This document shows positions 11,973 through 19,500 of a stretch of 21,877 bases of DNA, piece after piece (the first letter of the stretch is position 1; each line of letters begins with the position of its first letter). The position numbers and the translations under genes are program-made. This stretch comes from Cuniculiplasma sp052315415 (lineage in GTDB: Archaea; Thermoplasmatota; Thermoplasmata; Thermoplasmatales; Thermoplasmataceae): NCBI GenBank assembly GCA_052315415.1, contig JBLSDH010000018.1, forward strand, positions 1 to 21,877, in the 5' to 3' direction. The notes beneath the pieces are model-generated. The model worked only from the letters and a program-made list of their open reading frames with translations, was not told the origin of the DNA and made no database searches.

Positions 11973-12902
11973 TTATATCCTATCCGTTTTAGTGTTTACG
12001 TATCCGCCACAGTTCGGGCACCTCGTCTGCTTTGCACCTCCGGTGTATTCCCATCCATATCCACAGTGCCTGCACCTTAATTCTACGCCCTTCTTTTCTT
12101 CCTCCACCCCTGGAATATACATCCTGTGGTCACAATTCGGGCATCTGGCAATCTTCCTAAACCCAGTATATGACCACTCATAACCGCATTCGTCGCATTG
12201 AATTTGGAGTGCTGGCCTTCCGTTGTCAAGTACAAGTTTGTTTCCGTTTAGCAGTTCCAGTTCCTCCTGGAATTCCCTGAACTTCTGTTCCATGAATGTC
12301 CGCTTTTTCTCCTCGTATTTTTCCGCCAGTTCCTTCGAGGGGAGCCTGAACCGGACCATCTTGACCTGGATCTCTGATATGCCTCTGTGGATCCTGGGGT
12401 ACTTGGCCAGCGGCCGTTCCGGATCAAACGGGTTCCTCGATATGAGCTTCATCTTCATCATGCCCTGCACATCGGTTGCTTCGAAGCGGATGTGCACCAG
12501 CCTGCGGGACTGCCTCTCGATGAATGACTCGTCCGGCACGGTTATGAACGTGATGATCTGCTTGTACCTGAAGCCCTGGGTGAGCATGCCGAATATCCTC
12601 GCGCTGAGCGTCTGCCATTCCCTCGCATTTATTCCGAGACCGGCGTCATCGAACACTATGACGGACCCCTTCGGGAGATCGCTGTTCACAAGCTTCACGA
12701 AGTCCTGGACTGTGAACACTATGCGGTCTGCATTGAAGCCTGGGTCGACCCTCTCGGCCAGCCTTATCGACGAATACGACTTCCCTGACCCGGTCTGACC
12801 CACGAACAGGGCGATGACGTTCCTGTTCTTCTCTATCCTGCGGTGTATCCACTGCAGCAGCCACACGCTGTTCCTGAAACGCCCGTCTCCAGCTTCCATC
12901 AT
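11973..12902 (-). CDS. Zot-like P-loop ATPase with two C-terminal zinc ribbons
   Basis: 309 residues; the last gene of the surface operon and its only recognisable energy-providing protein. Walker A GQTGSGKS is at 35-42 and Walker B VIVFDDAG at 81-88, followed by a conserved-looking FRYKQIITFITVPDESF (about 111-127), a pattern of Zot/FtsK-type additional-strand ATPases. A coiled-coil-like region (about 190-220) precedes two zinc ribbons: Cys236/239 with Cys254/257, and Cys277/280 with Cys295/298. Both ribbons share the frame CxxCGYxWxYTG, so one arose by duplication. There is no membrane segment, so membrane contact would be through partners. The start overlaps the stop of the 120-aa gene (ATGA). 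Related ATPases move DNA or build filaments in phages and archaeal elements; the substrate here is unknown. Confidence 0.85.
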   Translation of the reverse strand: MMEAGDGRFRNSVWLLQWIHRRIEKNRNVIALFVGQTGSGKSYSSIRLAERVDPGFNADRIVFTVQDFVKLVNSDLPKGSVIVFDDAGLGINAREWQTLSARIFGMLTQGFRYKQIITFITVPDESFIERQSRRLVHIRFEATDVQGMMKMKLISRNPFDPERPLAKYPRIHRGISEIQVKMVRFRLPSKELAEKYEEKKRTFMEQKFREFQEELELLNGNKLVLDNGRPALQIQCDECGYEWSYTGFRKIARCPNCDHRMYIPGVEEEKKGVELRCRHCGYGWEYTGGAKQTRCPNCGGYVNTKTDRI

Positions 12903-13261
12903 ACCCCTTCATCACCCCCTTCCGTATAGACGAGGTTCTGCGGTATCATGAGCCCGAGCCTCCCGTACAGCCGCCCGATGGATCCCAGCCATTCGTACAG
13001 AACGTCATACCCATCCCTGACATACTCATCGGTTGGGTATGACTTGGAAACCTCCTCCATCATTTTTTGGATGTGCCTGTATTCTTTCAAATATTCCTCA
13101 TCATGGTATCCTGAAAGCAACTGATGCAATGAACGAAGTTTTTCACCCCAGAGGTATAGATTCTTTGGATTGTGAGAACTTTCTCCAGGATACTCGGATG
13201 CCTTGACAAGAAGGTCATAGAGCAGTCGAAGACCTTCCGGAGTCTGATCGTCAATCTTCAT
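12899..13261 (-). CDS. Hypothetical 120-aa helical protein of the surface operon
   Basis: Not recognised. 120 residues, almost certainly all helical (EGLRLLYDLLVKASEYPG, NLYLWGEKLRSLHQLLSGY, LKEYRHIQKMMEEVSKSY, VLYEWLGSIGRLYGRLG), rich in Tyr and Leu and soluble. I chose the ATG at 13261 (MKIDDQTPEG) because AAGGAGG lies six bases upstream and the ATG sits 11 bases inside the end of the 98-aa gene; a longer frame starts at 13291. It ends in an ATGA overlap with the ATPase gene, so it may be a chaperone or adaptor made in step with the ATPase. Confidence 0.75.
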   Translation of the reverse strand: MKIDDQTPEGLRLLYDLLVKASEYPGESSHNPKNLYLWGEKLRSLHQLLSGYHDEEYLKEYRHIQKMMEEVSKSYPTDEYVRDGYDVLYEWLGSIGRLYGRLGLMIPQNLVYTEGGDEGV

Positions 13262-13547
13262 CTGATTCCTCCTTCCTGTGTTCCTTCTCAATCATCTTTT
13301 TCATTCTCTCCTCCAATATCATGAATACGGGACTCTCTGTGTTCTCTTCACCTTCCTCGTTATGGCTTGTAATGATTGTCGAGAGTGGCGGAGCCCTCTC
13401 TCCCTCGTCTTCAATTTCCGCTATAATCTGTTTCCTGTGCATCAAATATATGGAATTTCTGAGCTCTGGCGACTCGAATAGAATCTGATCTATGGCCTGC
13501 ATTACCTCCGTATTTCTGATCTGATGGCCTGTTCTTCCGTTGTTCAT
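13251..13547 (-). CDS. Hypothetical 98-aa charged protein of the surface operon
   Basis: Not recognised. 98 residues, soluble, with a helical first half (VMQAIDQILFESPELRNSIYL), a flexible acidic middle (HNEEGEENTESP) and a charged helical end (MILEERMKKMIEKEH) finishing EESDED. The ATG overlaps the stop of the 264-aa gene (ATGA) and the end overlaps the next gene by 11 bases. Acidic and helical, it suits a bridging protein between the membrane part and the ATPase, which is inference from position. Confidence 0.7.
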   Translation of the reverse strand: MNNGRTGHQIRNTEVMQAIDQILFESPELRNSIYLMHRKQIIAEIEDEGERAPPLSTIITSHNEEGEENTESPVFMILEERMKKMIEKEHRKEESDED

Positions 13548-14338
13548 GTCTCCTCAACCTCCTCTTCCTTTTCTTCATCCCCTTTGTTTCTGTATGGACC
13601 GTAAAGGAGATCTTCATTTGCCGTGACAAGGAGATTGATCCTTTTCTCGATGTCCTCGATTCTTTTCTTTAATAATTCAGGATTTTCCCTGTAGGACTTA
13701 TCGATAAGTTCTATCTGCTCTTTCTTTTGCCTCTTGCCTTCAAGTATGGATTCGAATTCCTTAAGTTTTTCCAGTTCAGAATTTTCTACTGCAAGATTCG
13801 TCGCAAAAAGTATTGCTTTATCGAGGACATCGGAGTTCCTGGCATACTCTAACTGATTGAAGTGTAACCAGGCCAGTTTTATCCTGTATATCACTCCATT
13901 ATCAAACTTCCATACCTTCGTCGCCAGGTATGTCTCATGGCCATTGAAGCGGATCAGGCCTGGCACTAGCGTGTGGTCGAAATCTATCAGCTCAAACAGT
14001 TCGTCAGGAATGAGATATCTGATTATATTCAGCGAACCTGATTCATGTTTTATCTCCATCACAAATTTCCCCCTTACCGGTCTCACTGATTTAGTATAAA
14101 AGTAAAGGACAGGAAGATAGATTACAAGGGATATGAATGTGTACAGGCATCCGATTAAATCATACTCCAGGAACGCCAATACTATGCTCACGAGAATTAG
14201 AGGAAAGGATTTCCTGATTATCTGCCTGATTGAGACGTATTGCTGCACTCTTACCATCGCAGCGTTCTTGGACTGTTCTTTTTGTATAGTCTCGTCTATT
14301 TTCCTGTTCTTTCTTTCCCTTAATTTGTCGAATATCAT
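13544..14338 (-). CDS. 264-aa two-helix membrane protein with long cytoplasmic coiled-coil
   Basis: 264 residues from the ATG at 14338, which overlaps the stop of the 277-aa gene (ATGA). A basic N-terminal helix (KLRERKNRKIDETIQKEQ) leads into two membrane helices at about 45-88 (FPLILVSIVLAFLEYDLIG and LYTFISLVIYLPVLYFY). A globular cytoplasmic domain follows (VMEIKHESGSLNIIRYL, RFNGHETYLATKVWKF, VIYRIKLAWLHFN), then a long coiled-coil (about 170-240) and a Glu-rich tail (DEEKEEEVEET). Shape and place suggest an inner-membrane platform that docks the soluble proteins and ATPase. A longer frame starts at 14377 but lies within the upstream gene. Confidence 0.8.
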   Translation of the reverse strand: MIFDKLRERKNRKIDETIQKEQSKNAAMVRVQQYVSIRQIIRKSFPLILVSIVLAFLEYDLIGCLYTFISLVIYLPVLYFYTKSVRPVRGKFVMEIKHESGSLNIIRYLIPDELFELIDFDHTLVPGLIRFNGHETYLATKVWKFDNGVIYRIKLAWLHFNQLEYARNSDVLDKAILFATNLAVENSELEKLKEFESILEGKRQKKEQIELIDKSYRENPELLKKRIEDIEKRINLLVTANEDLLYGPYRNKGDEEKEEEVEET

Positions 14339-15168
14339 AATATCCTGACCTCCCTCTTCTCCCGTTCTATGACCCATTTACGTACACTCAATATTCCAAT
14401 AAGCACACTGAAAAATGACGCTACAAATGCCCTTGCTATTCCCATCTCATATTCCGCAACAGTGTATGCAAGAGAAGGAGGCTTAGGCCCGTAATATTTT
14501 TGAATGGGAACCGATGCAATCAACTCGTTTGGGAATTTGTAGATTTTCGAACCGAGCCCTATAGTTACTGTTGCAGTACTTCCTGAGACATTGAAGTCAA
14601 CAGTCTTTGAGCCGTAAACGTATCCGTTCATAAGATCCTGGCCATTCACATATAGTGAATAAGATACGTTCTGCGATGACTGCATATTTAATATCCAATG
14701 AGTGTACATCAAGGCTCCGGATGTTCCTGGTGATACGGTCAAGAACTGGTCCTGTCCAGGACAATATGATGAAACAGAGACGGATTCTATGATACGATTG
14801 GACAGCGGACCAGTGATGACATCGTTGAATGAATAAGAAATGGAACCGAATATGAGTGTTGCGTTTGCATATGAACCTCCTGGCAGGTTCCACACATAGG
14901 AGAATTTGTACGAGGATGTCGAATACCCGGATTCAATGATGGAACCGTTCACAATTAGTTTAAAGGATCCCGAACCGTACAGGTAGATGTGCCAGTCAGG
15001 ATATACCATCTGACCTGAGGAGTTAACCGGTACGTAGAGTTCTTCATTCGAAGATCCGTATGTAGAATATATTACAACGTGTTGCGAGGACTGAGAAGCA
15101 CTTACAGGCGAGACGTTCAGAATAAACAACAGGCCTATTAGTCCTGCCATTAGGATTGTTTTATTCAC
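14335..15168 (-). CDS. 277-aa secreted, membrane-anchored surface protein
   Basis: A type I membrane protein. The signal peptide (TILMAGLIGLLFILNVSPVSA) is followed by about 220 residues of beta-rich, Ser/Gly/Tyr-rich sequence with several Asn-X-Ser/Thr sites (NSSGQM, NGSIIES, NATLIF, NVSYSL). Two similar halves are visible: each has Y-x-W-x-L or HWxLxxxxS, then a hydrophobic V-x-G motif (KLIVNGSI, SLYVNGQD). A membrane helix at about 248-268 (FVASFFSVLIGILSV) and a short basic tail close it. I prefer the GTG at 15168 to the ATG at 15183 because GGAGG is six bases before the GTG; it overlaps the upstream stop. Same topology as the giant PKD protein, so probably a partner outside the cell. Confidence 0.8.
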   Translation of the reverse strand: MNKTILMAGLIGLLFILNVSPVSASQSSQHVVIYSTYGSSNEELYVPVNSSGQMVYPDWHIYLYGSGSFKLIVNGSIIESGYSTSSYKFSYVWNLPGGSYANATLIFGSISYSFNDVITGPLSNRIIESVSVSSYCPGQDQFLTVSPGTSGALMYTHWILNMQSSQNVSYSLYVNGQDLMNGYVYGSKTVDFNVSGSTATVTIGLGSKIYKFPNELIASVPIQKYYGPKPPSLAYTVAEYEMGIARAFVASFFSVLIGILSVRKWVIEREKREVRIL

Positions 15169-15451
15169 GGTATCCCTCCTCATACTGCTTTATTCTCTTT
15201 TTGAACAGCCTCCTTTTAATTTCCTCAATTTTCTTAAAGGTCCTCTGTCTCAATTTGGAATTGGTCATTGTCATGAGAGGAAGAGATATAAATGCAGTTG
15301 TGTTGTTAGTGGAGGTTCCTGATGAGGGGAAGAAGAAATTCCTGATGACACGTTCAACCACTGGAAGTGTGATTCCAAGTCGATAAAGAACAAAAAAGCC
15401 GATGATGATGACAAAGAGTGCTATTGCTCCATCGGTTATCTTGCCCATCAT
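15161..15451 (-). CDS. Small single-helix membrane protein with basic tail (96 aa)
   Basis: 96 residues: a membrane helix near the N-terminus (GAIALFVIIIGFFVLYRLG), a polar Ser/Thr/Asn stretch (SSGTSTNNTTAFIS), then a strongly basic helix (KLRQRTFKKIEEIKRRLFKKRIKQYEEG). The basic tail should lie in the cytoplasm and could bind an acidic partner such as the 98-aa protein, or nucleic acid. The ATG overlaps the stop of the 314-aa gene (ATGA). Function unknown, but the size, topology and position make it a likely adaptor of the apparatus. Confidence 0.75.
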   Translation of the reverse strand: MMGKITDGAIALFVIIIGFFVLYRLGITLPVVERVIRNFFFPSSGTSTNNTTAFISLPLMTMTNSKLRQRTFKKIEEIKRRLFKKRIKQYEEGYRE

Positions 15452-16392
15452 TTCACCTCCTCGAACGCCCTGCGAATCCCTGAATCGGTGACCATGTCAG
15501 CGTCCTGGCGTGGGGCCACCAGCGCCCTGAGCTTCACCCTGGCATTCCCCGCGGAAAACTCCACAGGGGTGTCCGGGGAGAATTCGACGGATACCCAGCC
15601 GTCCCTGCGCCCCGTGATCTTCGCGTTGATGCTCCTCATCGACTTCAGCGCCTCCTGCGCGTAGGACACGTGTATTCTGTCTATGACCTCGTCGTGCGTA
15701 TGGTACTTGTTCATGAGCTCGATTGGCTCCCCGACCATGATGCCGTTTGTACCGGCCTGGGCGGCGAACAAGCCAATGTAGGCCTTGGAGCTGTTCTCCG
15801 GGGCGTAGAAGACAAGATCCACCGCTGTTCCCTTAAGGTCTCGCATCTCGGAAAGGATCTGCTTCTGCTGCTCGGGGGACAGGTCTATAAGGCCAGTCCT
15901 TCCGGTCTCGCGCCTTATGCTGATCTTCGAGAAGTCGAGACCTCCGGGGGTTTCATAGTTGGTTGAACCTTCCACTTCCTCGAATATTGCAACCACGTGG
16001 TCCGCATCGACCCTCCCGATCCACGTCTTCCTGTCATGCGATCTGACCTGAACCTCTTCCCATTTCCTTTCTCCAAGACCGCCGAGGTTTTCGATCAGCG
16101 CATCCAGTCCTCCCTTAGGTATCAGCTCGCCAGCTGGTTCTTTTTCTTCCCCTTCTTTCTCTGTCTCAGGTCCTGCCGCTGTCCTTTCTTCCATCCTGTC
16201 CGCCTGCGTGACAGCCTCGTACGCCGCGTACAGGTCCAGCCTTCTGTTTGTCTCGATCAGCCTGGCCCGCAGGCCCCTCTTCCTCAGCGCCTCCACCTCC
16301 TCGAGGGCCAGCTCCCTCGGCACGCCGTACGGCTTCTTCGATATCGGGTACACGACCCTGTCCTTCCCCTTTCCTTTTGTGCGGAATTCCAT
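15448..16392 (-). CDS. 314-aa soluble protein with archaeal EFRTKGKGKxRVVYPI N-terminus
   Basis: Starts MEFRTKGKGKDRVVYPISK at an ATG six bases after GGAGG; a longer frame begins at 16419. An N-terminal basic segment (to about 60, ARLIETNRRLDLY) is followed by an acidic linker (TEKEGEEKEP), then a larger mixed domain (about 105-300) with repeated strands (KTWIGRVDADHVVAIFEEV, TAVDLVFYAPENSSKAYIGLF, INAKITGRRDGWVSVEFSP). It has no membrane segment or signal. The N-terminal motif recurs in the 43-aa neighbour. I recall such motifs in unannotated archaeal proteins of methanogens and others, unverified. GC-rich (38 of 60 bases at 15541-15600). Probably a cytoplasmic component; function unknown. 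Confidence 0.75.
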   Translation of the reverse strand: MEFRTKGKGKDRVVYPISKKPYGVPRELALEEVEALRKRGLRARLIETNRRLDLYAAYEAVTQADRMEERTAAGPETEKEGEEKEPAGELIPKGGLDALIENLGGLGERKWEEVQVRSHDRKTWIGRVDADHVVAIFEEVEGSTNYETPGGLDFSKISIRRETGRTGLIDLSPEQQKQILSEMRDLKGTAVDLVFYAPENSSKAYIGLFAAQAGTNGIMVGEPIELMNKYHTHDEVIDRIHVSYAQEALKSMRSINAKITGRRDGWVSVEFSPDTPVEFSAGNARVKLRALVAPRQDADMVTDSGIRRAFEEVK

Positions 16393-16393
16393 A

Positions 16394-16525
16394 TCAATCC
16401 TCCTCGAACTTTCCTCCAACGATGTAGGCGATGTCCGAATCGATGATCCTCTCTATCCTCTTCTGGCTGCGGATCGGTACAACCCGCTTCTTCCCATTTT
16501 TCTTCAAGGTCCTGAATTCAACCAT
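16394..16525 (-). CDS. 43-aa basic protein sharing the EFRT...RVV-PI motif
   Basis: 43 residues: MVEFRTLKKNGKKRVVPIRS, then QKRIERIIDSDIAYIVGGKF and EED. GAGGCGG lies about six bases before the ATG, and the stop TGA ends one base before the start of the 314-aa gene, whose N-terminus (EFRTKGKGKDRVVYPI) matches almost residue for residue. It follows the giant surface gene by ten bases. A shared binding surface or a duplicated N-terminal domain is likely. Too short for automatic detection but well supported by context. Confidence 0.65.
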   Translation of the reverse strand: MVEFRTLKKNGKKRVVPIRSQKRIERIIDSDIAYIVGGKFEED

Positions 16526-16535
16526 TTTTTCCGCC

Positions 16536-19500
16536 TCACTTTTTCCCCTTCAGAACGATCTTCTCGTCCTTACCCCTGGCATTCATGCCCTCGACTATGA
16601 CATCGGGGTTGTCCTGCCTCCTCAGCGAAAGGTACGCTATCAGGACGCCCGCGAAAGTCAGGGCGGTTATTATGAAGTTAGTGATGCCCCCGAAGAAATC
16701 GATGATGGTTGCGAACGTGAAGACATTCGCGGAGTACTGAGATGTGACTGAGAAGGGCATGCTGATGGAGTTCGACGCTGAATCATTGTTGAAAACAACT
16801 ATTTCGATGCTGTAAGTTCCGGCATTGTAGTCCCTCTGGTCCAGCGTCAGGTTGTAGTACGCTGATGATCCTGATGACGAGTAGGTCTCATTCATGAGGA
16901 CAATATTCAGGATGCTGGAACCGATGAACGCCTCAACCGCGCTGATGCCGTCGAGCGACTGCACGTGTATGGTGTAGTACACCATCGGGCCGGCCTCGCT
17001 CTTCGTGTACGATATCGCTATTGTCTTGTTCGTCCCGGGTGTCAAGACGGTGATGTACGCCGATACGGTCCTTGAGGCCCCGAGAGAGTCCGTCACTGTC
17101 AGCGATATGGAGTAGTTACCGGGATGCCCGAAGTAGTAAAGAACCGGGTCTCCGGTGTACACAGTGCCGTTGATGTCCCATGAGTAGGAGAAGGATTCCG
17201 AATCAGGCGACGAGGCGGTTGCGTTGAGGGAAAGCATCGTGCCTGATGGGATCTCCTTCGGGAGGGACAGGGACACGGAGGGAATTGCGGGAACCATGCG
17301 GACGGTCAGGTACTGCGTCCAGGTCTTTCCACCGTCGTATGTGAATGTCGCTATGACGGTATTCAGTTCATTATAGACAGGGAACCTGTAGGATATGTTC
17401 ATCCCCGTTATTGTCTGGCCATTGGGGAATGACCATGACATATTGTATGGTCCTGCAGCACCCCAGTTTGGAAGTGCCTTGAAGTGGAAGGCCTGCGTTA
17501 TGTTCAGATCCGTTGAATACTCGAACGTTACAGGGGGCGGCAGGCTCTCGATGGAGATGTTCGCAGAGCCGGTTGCGCCATTCGCCGATGTTACGGAGAA
17601 GTGGACTGTGTAGTTCCCTGCCGGGAATGTGTATAATGGATTCTGCTCAAGGGAATAATGTCCCGGTGAGAAGGTCCAGTTGTATGAGTAGTCAGATCCG
17701 CCAAGGACGGATGAGGAGAACTGCACTACCAGAGGGCCAAGACCTGATGTCTGATTGGCTGCAATCCTCACATACAACCCTACGTTGACAGTGAAATTCT
17801 GGATATCAGTAAAGCCACTTGAATCCCTCACCTGAACCTGGAAAGTCTCAGGCCCTGCTGAACTGAATGCGTGTGAGATGTTGATCCCTGTAAGCTGTTC
17901 TCCTGATGAGAAATACCACTGTGCAGTGTATGGCTTTATACCTCCTGTTATGTTCAATCCCAATGGCTCTGACACAGATGCGGTCAGCCTTTTTGGTGTT
18001 ATGAGAGTGGCATGAGGATCAGGTAGCACTGTGATCGAAATAGATGCTATGGCTTCTCTCCCGAATGAATCAGTGACTGTGAGCTGGACTGAATAGGTAC
18101 CTGCCGACGTAAAAGCATGGGTGAATGTTGCATTACTGTATGTCATTCCGGCAACAAGCCATGAATATGAGTATGGACCAGTTCCGCCTGATAGGATACC
18201 TCTGAAGTGGATAGGCACATTGGCATCTGTCTCATTAGTCGGTGTTGTGATTGAGACCATAGGATTTGCCCTTACGTCGATAGATGTGCTTAATTTTATT
18301 GATTCACCTGCTGTATCGTTGACGTATGCAACAATCAGATATGTGCCTGGAGTTGTGAAATACTTAGAATATGATGATGCTGTGCTTACCCTCACGCCGT
18401 TTATGAGTATCGAATAAGTGTAAGGAGATGTACCGTTTTCAGCTGTAAGCGTGATTGTCTCAGTTATGTTAAGATCAAGATTTGGATATGAGACAGATAT
18501 CTTCCCTGTAAGTGGTGGATTGACTGTTACGCTTAAAGAATATGATGCATTCAGCCCAAATGAATCAGTGATCACAAGCCTGATTGTGTAAGTTCCGGCA
18601 GTGCTGAATACGTAAGTGAATACGCTGTTGCTTGAGACGAGAACATCGTTTACATACCATTCATAAGTGTATGGTGAAGTACCACCTGTTATAGATGGAG
18701 TGAATGATATGGACTGCCCTGAATCTATGGTATTATGTGATGCCACAAATGTAACGGACGGCTTTGCGTTTACTGTTATTACTACTGAATAGTTTGCCGA
18801 AATACCGAATGAATCAGTGATCACAAGCCTGATTGTGTAAGCACCTGAGGCGGTAAATAGGTAACTTGCATCCTTGTTGTATGAGAATGCTGCCCCATTG
18901 ATTGACCATGTGTAGTTGTATGGTGATGTACCTCCGTTGATTTCACTTAGGAAACTTATGGATTTGCCTGCATCTGTGGTTGTTGTCGATGAAAATATCT
19001 TTACTGATGGATCATTGACAACATTGATTCTCTCTGAATATGTAGACTTGAACCCGAATGTGTCCGTAACTGTTACGTTGACTGTATATGTTCCTGAAGT
19101 GGTAAATGTATAATCCAGCGTTGATCCTGACCCTTCAGATATGCCGTTGATTGTCCATGAATAAGTAAAAGGAGCTGTTCCGTAATCCACTGATGAAGTA
19201 AAGATATCCTGAACACCAGCATCCAGTGAGGTGTATTTCGCCGTGTAAATTATGGATGGCTGAGAAACCACATCCACCGTTACATTAGAGTATGCAGTAA
19301 ATCCGTTGGAATCAGTTGCCTTTACCTCAATTGTCCTTGATCCTATGCTGTTGAAGACGTAAGTAAATGACGATGATGTGGATATCACATTGTTGTCAAG
19401 AATCCACTGATAACTCACTGTACCATAACCACCTGACGGTGTGGCAGTGAATGTTTCAGTAGCTCCCTGGTCAATCTGTGAATCAGATACTGAAGGACTG

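Noticed and set aside
12223..12798. 191-aa plus-strand frame opposite the ATPase
   Set aside because: Ser/Phe-rich shadow caused by GC-rich third positions of the ATPase gene; the minus strand carries clear Walker and zinc motifs.
15670..16600. Plus-strand frames opposite the 314-aa gene
   Set aside because: Mirror frames in GC-rich coding DNA; no ribosome-binding sites or motifs, and the minus strand fits the operon.
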